A stretch of DNA of 64,000 nucleotides from Candidatus Gastranaerophilales bacterium (GCA_944325735.1 CALVBI010000002.1:558001-622000), one strand, 5' to 3'; shown: positions 42,609 through 51,896, counted from the stretch's first letter. Translations and numbers: made by a program. The notes: generated by a model from the sequence alone, not told the origin.

Positions 42609-43907
42609 ATGAAAAATTATGATTTAATAGTTGTTGGTGGCGGAACAGCAGGTTGTTCTGCTGCATATAACGCTGGCATAAGAGGACTTAAAGTATTACT
42701 AATAGAAAAGAGCATACATTTAGGAGGAACAATTACATCTGCTCTTGTTGTTCCTGCAATGAAATCTGGTGAACATCAGATAAATACAGACTTTTATAAA
42801 GCTCTAATTGATGAATTGCACGCTATTGGCGGTCAAGCGACTTATCAAGATAACCCAGGGTGGTTTAATCCAGAACTTACTAAAATTGCTTTAGACACTC
42901 TTATGGCAAAAGCTAATGTAGATGTATTTTTCGATACTCATATAAGAGATGTAATAGTTGAAAATAGGGCTATTAAAGGTATTGTTATATCAAAAGAAAT
43001 GTTATCTGTATATAACGATATGATAGAAATTCAAAATAAAGAATTATCTGTATCTATCGAGGCGAGATATATTATAGATGCGACAGGAAATTGTGAAATT
43101 GGAAAACTTTGCGGTTGTGAATTTTTAGAAGAAAAAAATGAAAATCAACCAGTAAGTTTAAGATTTATGATGGGTGGTATAGATGTTCCACGCTTTGCAA
43201 AATGGCTTGAGGAGTATGATACAGATAGAAATGTTACTACTGTAGAGGATATTGACGGGTTTATACATTTATCTACTGCTTATACTTGGGATAAGGATAA
43301 AAAGTGGGCATTAGCACCACTTTTCGAGGATGCTGTAGCTAAAGGGATACTAAAAGACCACGATAGAAACTATTTTCAGATATTTACAGTAGCTGGAATG
43401 CCTTCTACTATTGCTTTTAATTGTCCTAGAATTATTGATTACACAAAGACATTAGATGTAGAAAATATGTCAAAAGCCTTGCAATTAGCACGTAAAAACA
43501 TATTCAGGCTTGCTAATTTTTGCAGAATTTATTTTCCTGGTTTTGAAAAATCTTATATTTCAAACATAGCAGATATGCTTGGAATCCGAGTTTCTAGACG
43601 AATTAAAGGAAAATATATTTATACAATTGATGATGTAAAATCAGGCAGGACATTTGAACATCCAGTTGTTGTATCAAATTATCCTGTAGATGTTCATTCT
43701 GAGAAAAAAGATTCATCTACTCTTGAAATGGTCAGAGATTACACATTACCACTTGAAAGTCTTATGTCCGCAGATATTGATAACTTATTTGTTGCAGGCA
43801 GATGTATTTCTGCAGATTTTATGGCACAAGGAGCTTTAAGAGTTCAAGCAAGCTGTTTTTCTATGGGCGAAGGAATAGCTAAATATGTAGCTAGTCTTTT
43901 GGCTTAA
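42609..43907 (+). CDS. FAD-dependent oxidoreductase (FAD_oxidored family)
   Basis: 432 residues. The N-terminal dinucleotide motif VVGGGTAGCSAAYNAGIRG (about 8-26), LLIEKSIHLGGT and the C-terminal NLFVAGRCISADFMAQGALR close the FAD site; YIIDATGNCEIGKLCGC belongs to the PF12831 type. Relatives oxidise diverse small molecules or carry a cluster; the substrate is unknown. Convergent with the CoA-disulfide reductase-like gene (17-nt overlap). Confidence 0.85.
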   Translation: MKNYDLIVVGGGTAGCSAAYNAGIRGLKVLLIEKSIHLGGTITSALVVPAMKSGEHQINTDFYKALIDELHAIGGQATYQDNPGWFNPELTKIALDTLMAKANVDVFFDTHIRDVIVENRAIKGIVISKEMLSVYNDMIEIQNKELSVSIEARYIIDATGNCEIGKLCGCEFLEEKNENQPVSLRFMMGGIDVPRFAKWLEEYDTDRNVTTVEDIDGFIHLSTAYTWDKDKKWALAPLFEDAVAKGILKDHDRNYFQIFTVAGMPSTIAFNCPRIIDYTKTLDVENMSKALQLARKNIFRLANFCRIYFPGFEKSYISNIADMLGIRVSRRIKGKYIYTIDDVKSGRTFEHPVVVSNYPVDVHSEKKDSSTLEMVRDYTLPLESLMSADIDNLFVAGRCISADFMAQGALRVQASCFSMGEGIAKYVASLLA

Positions 43908-45252
43908 CTTTATTTATAAGAATTTGTGCAGCATTCAGTAGTGGATCTATTGTTGGTGAAAATGGAGGAGCATAAGTTAAGTCATTATTGCAAAATTCTT
44001 CAACAGTCATTCCCGCCAAAAGAGCCGCAGCAAGAGCATTAATTCTTTTATCTGCATCACCTGCGCCAATAGCCTGTGCACCAAGTAACTTACCTGTATT
44101 ATAATCAGCAATAAGTTTAAGCGTAATATTATTAACATCAGGCATATACCCAACTTTATCATTTTTGGTAACTGTTGCTGTTATTGGGTTATAGCCAAGT
44201 GCTAAAGCCTTTTTCTCCGTTAGCCCTGTCATAGACATAGTTAAATTTAAGCATCTAGTAACTGCAGACCCTAATACTCCTAAGAATTTATCTTCACCTC
44301 CGCACGCATTAATTGCTGCTGTACGACCTTCTTTATTGGCATTTGTTCCTAACGGAAGCCATATTTTTGTATTAGATATCACCAAATTTTCTTCAACACA
44401 GTCACCGCAAGCATAAATATCTGGAATACTAGTTTCCATTTTTTCATTTACTCTTATTGCACCTGTTATTCCTAATTCAATTCCTGCATCTTTTGCTATT
44501 TCAACATTAGGTTTTACTCCAGTGCATAAAATAACAAAATCAGTATTAAATTCTCTACCTGAACCTGTTTTAACAGTATGAACGCCATTAATATCACCTG
44601 AAAATTCTGTAACAATTTCTGAGGTTACTATTTCAAAACGCCCATTGTTAATTGAACTTAACTGGTTTTCGATTAATTGAGACATATCTTCGTCAAAAAT
44701 AGGCATAATATGTGGGGAATACTCAACGAGTGTTGCTTTAAGATTTTGTTTAACTAAAGCTTCTAATAGTTCTATACCAATATATCCCCCACCAACAATT
44801 GTACCATGTTGTGATTTTAATAGCTTTTCTTTTATAGCAATTCCATCTTCTATTTTTCGCAGTGTAAAAACATTAGGCAAACTAACATTTTTTATTTTAG
44901 GAATAATTGGTCTTGCTCCAGTTGCTATTATTAATTTGTCATATTCAACAAGATTAGCTCTTTGAGATTCCAAATCTTGAATCAACACTTGTTTAGCTTC
45001 TGGAATAATTTTTACTGCTCTATTTTTCAGATGAATATGCACATTCTTTTTTTCAAATTCCTCAGGTGATCTCACTAATAAAAGTCGATAATCTTCAAAA
45101 TTTCCTTCTATAAAATATGGAAGACCACACGCAGAATAAGAAATATGCGTATCATCAGTGTATAAATCAATATTTGCATCAGGCAATAATCTTCTTGCCT
45201 TAGCTGCAGCTTTAGCACCAGCTGCAACTCCACCTAAAATTATAATTTTCAT
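43891..45252 (-). CDS. CoA-disulfide reductase/NADH oxidase-type flavoprotein
   Basis: 453 residues, single-cysteine class of pyridine nucleotide-disulphide reductases. GGVAAGAKAAAKARR binds FAD, SYSACGLPYFIEG holds the redox Cys (about residue 44), GGGYIGIELLEAL binds NAD(P)H and YACGDCVEE closes the FAD site. Members reduce CoA disulfide or persulfides, or reduce O2 to water. A rhodanese extension is absent. The start lacks a ribosome site and has TATATT 6 nt upstream. Confidence 0.9.
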   Translation of the reverse strand: MKIIILGGVAAGAKAAAKARRLLPDANIDLYTDDTHISYSACGLPYFIEGNFEDYRLLLVRSPEEFEKKNVHIHLKNRAVKIIPEAKQVLIQDLESQRANLVEYDKLIIATGARPIIPKIKNVSLPNVFTLRKIEDGIAIKEKLLKSQHGTIVGGGYIGIELLEALVKQNLKATLVEYSPHIMPIFDEDMSQLIENQLSSINNGRFEIVTSEIVTEFSGDINGVHTVKTGSGREFNTDFVILCTGVKPNVEIAKDAGIELGITGAIRVNEKMETSIPDIYACGDCVEENLVISNTKIWLPLGTNANKEGRTAAINACGGEDKFLGVLGSAVTRCLNLTMSMTGLTEKKALALGYNPITATVTKNDKVGYMPDVNNITLKLIADYNTGKLLGAQAIGAGDADKRINALAAALLAGMTVEEFCNNDLTYAPPFSPTIDPLLNAAQILINKVKPKD

Positions 45253-45258
45253 ATGATT

Positions 45259-45287
45259 AATATAGTATTAAACGAAAAATTTTTACA
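45259..45287 (-). promoter_or_regulatory. Promoter of the CoA-disulfide reductase-like gene (leaderless type)
   Basis: Minus strand: TGTAAA (45282-45287), 17-nt spacer, TATATT (45259-45264), 6 nt, ATG at 45252. Confidence 0.4.
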
Positions 45288-45295
45288 TTAGGCGA

Positions 45296-45436
45296 TTAGT
45301 TTAATCCAGATGTGTTTAAAATAACACCTTTCATAAACTCACAATATGCATCAATATCTTCTTGTGTTTTTTCAACTTTATCAACTAAATTTGTAATTTC
45401 TACAACAATTTTTTCATTTTTTAAATCTTCAAACAT
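45296..45436 (-). CDS. Small acidic protein (46 residues)
   Basis: ATG at 45436 with GGAG upstream (9-nt spacing); 46 codons then TAA. The product begins MFEDLKNEKIVVEITN and predicts one amphipathic helix (LVDKVEKTQEDIDAYCEFMK) with a single Cys. Not recognised. It fills an otherwise empty 330-nt gap; the ribosome site and the amphipathic pattern argue for a real gene. Confidence 0.55.
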   Translation of the reverse strand: MFEDLKNEKIVVEITNLVDKVEKTQEDIDAYCEFMKGVILNTSGLN

Positions 45437-45583
45437 GATACACACTCCAAAATTAAATTAATTACAAAATAGTATTCGGTATTTTTTTATTGATTCTTTA
45501 ACAAAATTACTAACATTGTTACATATTTTAAAAATTAAGCAAAAAATAATCTTTTTTTATTTTATCTTCAAAAAGGAGTTTTT

Positions 45584-45949
45584 ATGAACAATTTAAATGT
45601 TAATAAAAGTGGATACATACCTAAATTTACAGGAATAAAATATAATAAATCTTTAAAAATGGCCAGAGATTATGCAATTAATAGCGGACAAAAAGATGAG
45701 TTTAAAAATATTAAACGATTAGTAAATAAATATTCAGGGGAAAGCCTTTCGATTACAGTGCGAAAAAATAAGTTTCCATATGATTGCTTACATGTCTCAG
45801 TTTTAAATAAAGGACGTTTAAATAAATTTATTGGTGGGGTAGATTATCTACATTCAGCAAATGAGCCAATTGGGAAAGTAGTATTTGACATATTACAAAA
45901 TTTAGCAGACAAGACAAGTAAAATTCATAAAACTGTTTTTAACCGATAA
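45584..45949 (+). CDS. FTGI-motif protein 1
   Basis: 121 residues, not recognised. The N-terminus is a flexible stretch ending in the motif PKFTGIKY (about 13-20), similar to NFTGIYK in the protein at 48377. The rest is basic, with mixed helices and strands (LSITVRKNKFPYDCLHVSVL). No Sec signal peptide. AAAGGAG lies 6 nt before the ATG. It ends directly against the converging permease gene. Confidence 0.6.
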   Translation: MNNLNVNKSGYIPKFTGIKYNKSLKMARDYAINSGQKDEFKNIKRLVNKYSGESLSITVRKNKFPYDCLHVSVLNKGRLNKFIGGVDYLHSANEPIGKVVFDILQNLADKTSKIHKTVFNR

Positions 45950-46834
45950 TTAATCAATTTCGTTGTATACAAGTTTTTTTCGTAAATTCCACTGACAAAG
46001 TGTTAATACTAGAATTAATAAAAATAGCACATATGCAATTGCAGAAGCTTTTCCCACATTAAAATATTCAAAAGCATTTTTATAAATTGCATAAACTAAA
46101 ACATTTGTACTATCTAACGGTCCACCTTGTGTCATTAAATAAATCAAATCAAATATTTGAAATGAAGAGATTGCTGTAATAATTACAACAAAAAATATAG
46201 TTGGAGATAATAATGGAACAGTAACGTTTTTAAAAGTTTGAAAAGCATTAGCACCATCTATTTTAGCGGCTTCAAACATACTTTGAGAAATTCCAGCCAA
46301 AGATGATAAGAATATTACCATATTATAACCAATCAATTTCCATACGGATACAATAATTAAAGCTGTCATTGCATAATGTGTATCATATAACCAATTAATA
46401 TGTAGGTGTAAAATATGATTTAATAAACCTATATTAGGATCAAAAATCCACTCCCACACAACTCCTATTACAATCATTGGAGTAATAAACGGTAAAAAAT
46501 ATGCTGTTTTATAAAATTCAGATCCTCTAATTTTTGAATTCAAAATACATGCTAAAATCAGAGGAATTATAACCCCTAAGACAGATGTACTAACAGCAAA
46601 TACGATTGTGTTCCATAATATTTTGAAAAATAATAGTTCAGAAAAAATTTCCTTGTAATTATCAAATCCAACAAATTGAATAGGATTTAATAAATCCCAT
46701 TTAGCAAAACTCAAGCCAAAAGAACATATTACAGGAATTATAATAAAAATAATTGTCCCGACTAATGCTGGCAATATAAATATCCAACCTGCAAAACGTT
46801 GATTGTTAGATAAGTTATCAAGAAAATTTTTCAT
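45950..46834 (-). CDS. ABC sugar transporter permease (MalF/UgpA type)
   Basis: 294 residues from the ATG at 46834, chosen because TATAAT ends 6 nt before it; a TTG 15 nt upstream lies within the promoter. Six membrane helices; the EAA loop that docks on the ATPase reads EAAKIDGANAFQTFKNVTVP. It belongs to the carbohydrate uptake family 1 (UgpA/MsmF). The partner permease, the binding protein and the ATPase are not nearby, so the transporter genes are scattered or the gene is an orphan. Confidence 0.92.
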   Translation of the reverse strand: MKNFLDNLSNNQRFAGWIFILPALVGTIIFIIIPVICSFGLSFAKWDLLNPIQFVGFDNYKEIFSELLFFKILWNTIVFAVSTSVLGVIIPLILACILNSKIRGSEFYKTAYFLPFITPMIVIGVVWEWIFDPNIGLLNHILHLHINWLYDTHYAMTALIIVSVWKLIGYNMVIFLSSLAGISQSMFEAAKIDGANAFQTFKNVTVPLLSPTIFFVVIITAISSFQIFDLIYLMTQGGPLDSTNVLVYAIYKNAFEYFNVGKASAIAYVLFLLILVLTLCQWNLRKKLVYNEID

Positions 46835-46840
46835 GCTATA

Positions 46841-46846
46841 ATTATA
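46841..46846 (-). promoter_or_regulatory. -10 box of the permease gene (leaderless type)
   Basis: Minus-strand TATAAT, 6 nt, then ATG at 46834. The -35 region is weak. Confidence 0.5.
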
Positions 46847-46873
46847 CAATAATTAATAAGGGGAGAACTTAAT

Positions 46874-48322
46874 ATGAAAAAATATGAACACGCTTTTGGT
46901 AAAAACGATATAAGAGGCATATATGGTGAAGATATAACAGAAGAGTTATACTTTCAAACAGGACGTGGTTTTGTAAATTGGCTAAAAAAACAATCTGGTA
47001 AAAAAGAATCAGATATGTGGATTACTATCACTAGAGATGCAAGATTACATTCACCTGCGCTAGAAAAAGCTCTAACAGACGGTATTACATCAACTGGAGC
47101 AAATGTTATTCATTTAGGCTTAGCCCCAACACCTATTGGTTACTATTCTGAAGTAGTTGGCATTCCAGGATATGAAATAATAGCTGCTGCAATTATTACA
47201 GCTAGTCACAATCCAAAAGAATACAATGGACTTAAAATGACTTATAATAAAAGAACATTGACTGAATCACAAATTGCAGAAGTAAAAGATTATACATTTA
47301 AAGAATTTGAAAAAACTGATGATTTAACTACTACAAAAGGAAAAGTTACTAATTATGATATTATTCCTGACTATATAAAGGATATGGAAAATAGATTTGG
47401 CAGAATTGGTGAAGGTGTAAAAATAGTTGTTGACAGTGCTAATGCGACAGGAGGAGTTGTAGGCCCTGAATTGTATAAAAAACTTGGCTGTGATGTAATC
47501 GAATTATATTCAACTCCTGACGGCAACTTCCCTAATCACCATCCAAATCCAAGTGTTGAAAAAACTTTAGATACTTTAAAAGAAGTTGTAATTGAAAATA
47601 AAGCTGACGTTGGTATCGCATATGATGGTGATAGTGATAGAATTGGAATTATTGATCAAGACGGAAAATTTTTAACAGGAGATAAATTACTTTTAATTTA
47701 TGCAATGGATTTAATTGAAGATTGCAAACAAACAGGCACTTGTCCAACTGTAGTAAGCGAAGTTAAATGTTCTCAAGTTCTTTACGATCAAATTAATAAA
47801 CTTGGCGGCAATGCTGTAATGTGTAAAACCGGTCATGGATATATTAAAGATAAAATGAAAGAAACAAACGCTTTATTAGCCGGTGAAATGAGTGGACACA
47901 CATTCTTTAAAGACAGATATTATGGTTTTGATGATGCAGTATATGCGGGCTGCAGAATTATTGAAATTATAGCAAAACATAAAAAAGTTAACCCAAATTT
48001 CAAAATATCTGATATGCTAAAATCTTTTGATGAAGTATGTTCATCTCCAGAAGTTCGTTTCCCTTGTCCAAACGAAAGAAAAAAAGAAGTACTTGAAAAA
48101 TTCAAAAAATGCGTTGAATCAAACAAGAATATGTTTGGCTCTGAAATCAAAGAAATAATTACTCTTGATGGTATGCGAATTGTATTTGATGGAGGTTTTG
48201 CACTTATTAGGCAAAGTAATACAGAACCTGTGTTCACATTAAGATTTGAAGCTAAAAATAAAGAAGAGTGTGAACAATTCAAATCTTGCATGATTAACAC
48301 ATTAGAAAATATTTTAAAATAA
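46874..48322 (+). CDS. Phosphomannomutase/phosphoglucomutase
   Basis: A 482-residue alpha-D-phosphohexomutase. NDIRGIYGEDI at the start, the phosphoserine loop ITASHNPKEYNGLK, the metal loop AYDGDSDRIG, the sugar loop GEMSGHTFF and the phosphate-binding RQSNTEPVFTLR are all intact. It interconverts hexose 1- and 6-phosphates for glycan or storage-sugar synthesis. GGGGAG lies before the ATG. Whether mannose or glucose is preferred cannot be read from the sequence. Confidence 0.95.
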   Translation: MKKYEHAFGKNDIRGIYGEDITEELYFQTGRGFVNWLKKQSGKKESDMWITITRDARLHSPALEKALTDGITSTGANVIHLGLAPTPIGYYSEVVGIPGYEIIAAAIITASHNPKEYNGLKMTYNKRTLTESQIAEVKDYTFKEFEKTDDLTTTKGKVTNYDIIPDYIKDMENRFGRIGEGVKIVVDSANATGGVVGPELYKKLGCDVIELYSTPDGNFPNHHPNPSVEKTLDTLKEVVIENKADVGIAYDGDSDRIGIIDQDGKFLTGDKLLLIYAMDLIEDCKQTGTCPTVVSEVKCSQVLYDQINKLGGNAVMCKTGHGYIKDKMKETNALLAGEMSGHTFFKDRYYGFDDAVYAGCRIIEIIAKHKKVNPNFKISDMLKSFDEVCSSPEVRFPCPNERKKEVLEKFKKCVESNKNMFGSEIKEIITLDGMRIVFDGGFALIRQSNTEPVFTLRFEAKNKEECEQFKSCMINTLENILK

Positions 48323-48376
48323 GATAGCAAAAAAAATTTTTTATAAGGTTTATAGTCTGCATATAAAGGAGAAAAT

Positions 48377-48940
48377 ATGCAGACTATTAATTCGCAATTA
48401 AATTTTACAGGGATATACAAAATTCCTAATACACCTAAAAATATAAAAGAAATTGAAGAAAAAGTTATCCCTATGTATAATTATTTAAAACATGAAAATG
48501 TTTCGGGCTTCCCTGGAGAAAATCCTTTTGTTCTCGGGTTTGAAGCAATAAAAGATATAGTTGCAAACGCTAACAATGCATCAAAAGTTTGGTTAGAAAT
48601 GAATGCAAAAAATCACGGACAAATTCTTCCGGATACAAATACTAATTTTCTCCATATTGTATCTGGAAAAAAGGATTTGCAAGAATTTGTTGATTTTATT
48701 ATCCAGCGTTTAAAAGCTAATGAAAATACCCCATTAAATAAATTAAAACATATTTTCAGTTCAATAAAAAATATAAACAGCGAAAAACAAAAATTACCAG
48801 AACACTTACAAATAGTAGATAAAGCAATTGAGTTATACGAAAAAGAGCGTTTAGAATATCAAAAATTTATTCAAGATAAAAATATTATATCTGTATCATC
48901 AGCACAAGAATTATTAGCGAAAATGCTAACAGAAAAGTAA
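48377..48940 (+). CDS. FTGI-motif protein 2
   Basis: 187 residues, not recognised. It begins MQTINSQLNFTGIYKIPNT: a short polar lead followed by FTGIYK. The rest is helical, with an end rich in Lys and Glu. No Sec signal. AAAGGAG lies before the ATG and a terminator after the stop. It stands immediately before rpsE, where rplR would be expected in a normal spc operon. Confidence 0.6.
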   Translation: MQTINSQLNFTGIYKIPNTPKNIKEIEEKVIPMYNYLKHENVSGFPGENPFVLGFEAIKDIVANANNASKVWLEMNAKNHGQILPDTNTNFLHIVSGKKDLQEFVDFIIQRLKANENTPLNKLKHIFSSIKNINSEKQKLPEHLQIVDKAIELYEKERLEYQKFIQDKNIISVSSAQELLAKMLTEK

Positions 48941-48967
48941 CGAACAAAATTAAGAAATTAAACAAAA

Positions 48968-49000
48968 GATTACAAAACACTTGCATTGTAATCTTTTTGT
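48968..49000 (+). terminator. Terminator after FTGI protein 2
   Basis: Arms GATTACAA and TTGTAATC followed by TTTTTGTTG. Confidence 0.85.
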
Positions 49001-49014
49001 TGTTATTATAGATT

Positions 49015-49043
49015 TTGTCAGAAAAGTTACTCACGAATATTTT
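49015..49043 (+). promoter_or_regulatory. Candidate promoter of the rpsE-secY operon
   Basis: TTGTCA (49015-49020), 17-nt spacer, TATTTT (49038-49043), just behind the terminator; leader about 75 nt. Confidence 0.45.
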
Positions 49044-49123
49044 ACCATAGGCTTTAATTAGCTTTATTTTGGTATATTCGCTTACATACAAGATTTATTA
49101 ATTAACATGAAAGGTAAAAATCA

Positions 49124-49762
49124 ATGGATTTAGAAAACAAAGAAGAAATGACAGTAGAAGAAGTTGCAGTAGTTGAAGAATCAACAGAAGCTCCTGCAGA
49201 AGATGCTGCTGAAGAAAAACCGGCTCGTTCAAGACGTGGTCGTGGTAAAAAACAAAAAATTGAAACAACTGAAGAAAAACCTCAATCAGAATGGATTGAA
49301 CGTGTTGTACAAATCAGCCGTGTAACAAAAGTTGTTAAAGGTGGTAAAAAATTAAGCTTTAGAGCTATTGTAATCGTTGGAAACAAAAAAGGACAAGTTG
49401 GCGTAGGTTGTGCTAAAGCTGCTGAAGTTATTATTGCTATTCAAAAAGCAATTGCTGACGGTAGAAAAAATCTTATCAATGTACCTATTTTCAAAACAAC
49501 TATTCCACACCCAATTACAGGTCGTTCTGGAGCAGGTGCTGTAATGCTTAAACCAGCTTCTCAAGGTACAGGTATTATTGCAGGTGGTGCAGTTCGTTTA
49601 GTTCTTGAACTTGCTGGTATCGAAAACATATTAGCTAAATCTTTAGGATCTAAAGCACCTCTTAACGCTGCTAACGCAACTTTAGAAGCATTAAAAGCTC
49701 TTACTCCATTTTCAGAAGTTGCTAAAAAACGTGGTTTAACAATGGCTGAATTATTAAACTAA
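49124..49762 (+). CDS. rpsE: 30S ribosomal protein S5 with acidic N-terminal extension
   Basis: 212 residues against about 165 usual. The first 55 residues are extra: an acidic stretch ([20 protein letters not shown]) then a basic patch ([14 protein letters not shown]). The S5 core is intact: [20 protein letters not shown] (binding to 16S rRNA), [10 protein letters not shown] and [12 protein letters not shown]5 guards decoding accuracy next to S4. First gene of a short ribosomal/translocon operon. Confidence 0.97.
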   Translation: MDLENKEEMTVEEVAVVEESTEAPAEDAAEEKPARSRRGRGKKQKIETTEEKPQSEWIERVVQISRVTKVVKGGKKLSFRAIVIVGNKKGQVGVGCAKAAEVIIAIQKAIADGRKNLINVPIFKTTIPHPITGRSGAGAVMLKPASQGTGIIAGGAVRLVLELAGIENILAKSLGSKAPLNAANATLEALKALTPFSEVAKKRGLTMAELLN

Positions 49763-49820
49763 TCAGTTCGGTTATTGAAAGTAATTTAGAGAAAAAATAA
49801 ATTTAAAAAGGATAATAAAA

Positions 49821-50012
49821 ATGGCAAAAACAGAATTAAAACAAATAAAAATTAAACTTGTTAAAAGCCTTATCGGTGCTTCTGAAAAACAACGTAGAGT
49901 TGTAGCTGGATTAGGCTTAACAAAACAAAATCAAGTTGTAGAACATTACAACAGTGCAACTATTTTAGGTATGGTAAACAAAGTACCTCACTTAGTTGAG
50001 ATTGTAGAATAA
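49821..50012 (+). CDS. rpmD: 50S ribosomal protein L30
   Basis: 63 residues, standard size. LKQIKIKLVKSLIGASEKQR and LGLTKQNQVVEH are the family core. It lies between rpsE and rplO as in the classical spc operon. AAAGGATAA is the ribosome site. Confidence 0.96.
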   Translation: MAKTELKQIKIKLVKSLIGASEKQRRVVAGLGLTKQNQVVEHYNSATILGMVNKVPHLVEIVE

Positions 50013-50021
50013 GGAGACATG

Positions 50022-50046
50022 AGGTCATATCATGACCTTTTGTTTT
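50022..50046 (+). terminator. Hairpin with T-rich tail between rpmD and rplO
   Basis: AGGTCAT, 3-nt loop ATC, ATGACCT, then TTTGTTTTT. It has the form of a weak intrinsic terminator inside the operon and may act as an attenuator or processing site. Confidence 0.5.
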
Positions 50047-50092
50047 TCTTAATTGCGGAAGCGAAAGCGAGTAATAAGAAAGGAAATTAAAA

Positions 50093-50539
50093 ATGACAAT
50101 TACATTAGAAGATTTAAGACCTGCAGAAGGTGCTACACATAAAATTAAAAGAGTAGGCAGAGGCCGTTCATCTGGTAGAGGTAAAACATCTTGCCGTGGA
50201 CACAATGGTGAAGGACAACGTTCAGGAAGCTCAGCTAAAAGAGGTTTTGAAGGTGGTCAAATGCCTGGTTACAGACAAATGCCAAAATTAAAAGGCTTCA
50301 AAATTATTAACCAACTAAATTATGCTGAAATTAACGTAGGCAGAATTGCTCAATATGGCATGAAAGAAGTTTCTTTAGAAGTTCTTAAAGAAGCTGGCAG
50401 AGTTCACCCATCTTGCGTTGGCCTAAGAGTTTTAGGTAATGGCGAATTAAAGGATGCTATTACTGTAAAAGCTTGTTATGTAACACCATCAGCAAAAGAA
50501 AAAATTGAAAAAGCAGGCGGAAAGGTTGAGTTAGTATAA
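50093..50539 (+). CDS. rplO: 50S ribosomal protein L15
   Basis: 148 residues. The N-terminal LEDLRPAEGATHKIKRVGRG and GKTSCRGHNGEGQRSGS basic loop, then GFEGGQMP and the C-terminal fold are standard. The stop overlaps the start of secY by one base (TAATG). Confidence 0.97.
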   Translation: MTITLEDLRPAEGATHKIKRVGRGRSSGRGKTSCRGHNGEGQRSGSSAKRGFEGGQMPGYRQMPKLKGFKIINQLNYAEINVGRIAQYGMKEVSLEVLKEAGRVHPSCVGLRVLGNGELKDAITVKACYVTPSAKEKIEKAGGKVELV

Positions 50540-51876
50540 TGGCACAAGGAATGAAAATGCCGACAACTGATGATTTAATGTCTATGTGGCAAGCATCAGG
50601 ATTAAAAGAAAAAATTCTTTTTACATTCTTGATGATTGCAGCATTTAGATTTGGTGTACAAATGCCTTTATTTGGGATTAATAATGAAATTTTCTCAAAT
50701 ATTGCTCAAGGAAATAATATCATTGGATTTTTAGATTTATTTTCTGGTGGTGCTTTAGGAAAAGTTTCAATATTTGCCTTAGGTATTGGACCATATATTA
50801 CATCATCAATTATTATCCAACTTGTTTCTGTTGTAATTCCTTCATTGGAAAAACTTCAGAAAGAAGAAGGTGAAGCAGGCAGAAGAAAGCTGTCACAGTA
50901 TACACGTATTTTTACAGTTGTATTAGCTGTGTTCCAGTCTTTAATCTTTATGTTATACCTGCATCATTTACCTGGAGCAGTTTTACCAAATGTTAACCCA
51001 ATTATGTTCTTTATAAGTTCTATAGTTGTATTAACAGCTGGATCTGTTCTTGTAATGTGGATTTCAGAACTTATTACTGAAAAAGGTATCGGTAATGGTG
51101 GTTCATTAATCATCTTTATCGGTATTTTATCAGGTATCCCGATTTACGCATCAAGGACAGCTCAAATTGTTGCCAATAATTCAATGATGCAATTAGGATT
51201 AGCAGTTTTATTACTTATTTTCTTTGCAGCAATGGTATTTATTGTAATTATGCAAGAAGCTGTAAGAAAAGTAATCATTGTAAACCCTAAAAGACAAGTC
51301 GGGAATAAAGTCTATGGCGGCATGAATTCATTTATTCCGTTTAAACTTAACCCTGGCGGAGTTATGCCAATTATCTTTGCTATTGCAATTTTATTGTTCC
51401 CTTCAACTATTTTAAGTTTGGTAGGACAAGCAAATTTCAAAAGTGAGTCTGTAAAAGCTATGGTTATCCATTTGACTCAAATTTTAAGTCCGGATGGTAT
51501 AACTTATTATGTATTATATTTCTTATTAATTGTTGCATTAACATTTTTCTATGCTTCAATTATGCCGAATATGCAGCCAAAAGATATTGCGGATAACTTA
51601 AAAAAATATGGTTCTTCAATTCCTGGTGTAAAACCTGGTAGACCAACAGCTGAAGCACTTGATAAAATTTTAACTAAAACAACATTTATCGGTGCTATGG
51701 GACTTGGTATAATTGCATTAGTTCCATCTCTTGCAAGTTATATTACTAATATTAAAACTATTCAAGGTATTGGAGCTACTTCTTTAATAATCATGGTAGG
51801 TGTTGCTCTTGACTTAATAAATCAAGTAAGAACCCACTTATTAGCCAGAAATTATGAATCATTCTTAAAAGAATAA
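50539..51876 (+). CDS. secY: Preprotein translocase subunit SecY
   Basis: 445 residues, ten membrane helices. FRFGVQMPLFGIN near the start, the plug-helix region LFSGGALGKVSIFALGIGPY, ERGIGNG-like EKGIGNGGSLIIF and the late cytosolic loop (GKPT-like region VKPGRPTAEALDKI) are the family landmarks. It is the channel for Sec export. The usual followers adk, map and infA are missing; a strong terminator closes the operon. Confidence 0.98.
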   Translation: MAQGMKMPTTDDLMSMWQASGLKEKILFTFLMIAAFRFGVQMPLFGINNEIFSNIAQGNNIIGFLDLFSGGALGKVSIFALGIGPYITSSIIIQLVSVVIPSLEKLQKEEGEAGRRKLSQYTRIFTVVLAVFQSLIFMLYLHHLPGAVLPNVNPIMFFISSIVVLTAGSVLVMWISELITEKGIGNGGSLIIFIGILSGIPIYASRTAQIVANNSMMQLGLAVLLLIFFAAMVFIVIMQEAVRKVIIVNPKRQVGNKVYGGMNSFIPFKLNPGGVMPIIFAIAILLFPSTILSLVGQANFKSESVKAMVIHLTQILSPDGITYYVLYFLLIVALTFFYASIMPNMQPKDIADNLKKYGSSIPGVKPGRPTAEALDKILTKTTFIGAMGLGIIALVPSLASYITNIKTIQGIGATSLIIMVGVALDLINQVRTHLLARNYESFLKE

Positions 51877-51896
51877 AAGTAATTTATAAATCTTTT

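Noticed and set aside
47920-48420. 166-codon minus-strand frame opposite the phosphohexomutase
   Set aside because: It is antisense to a well-conserved enzyme, is Ser/Phe-rich and has no recognisable motif.
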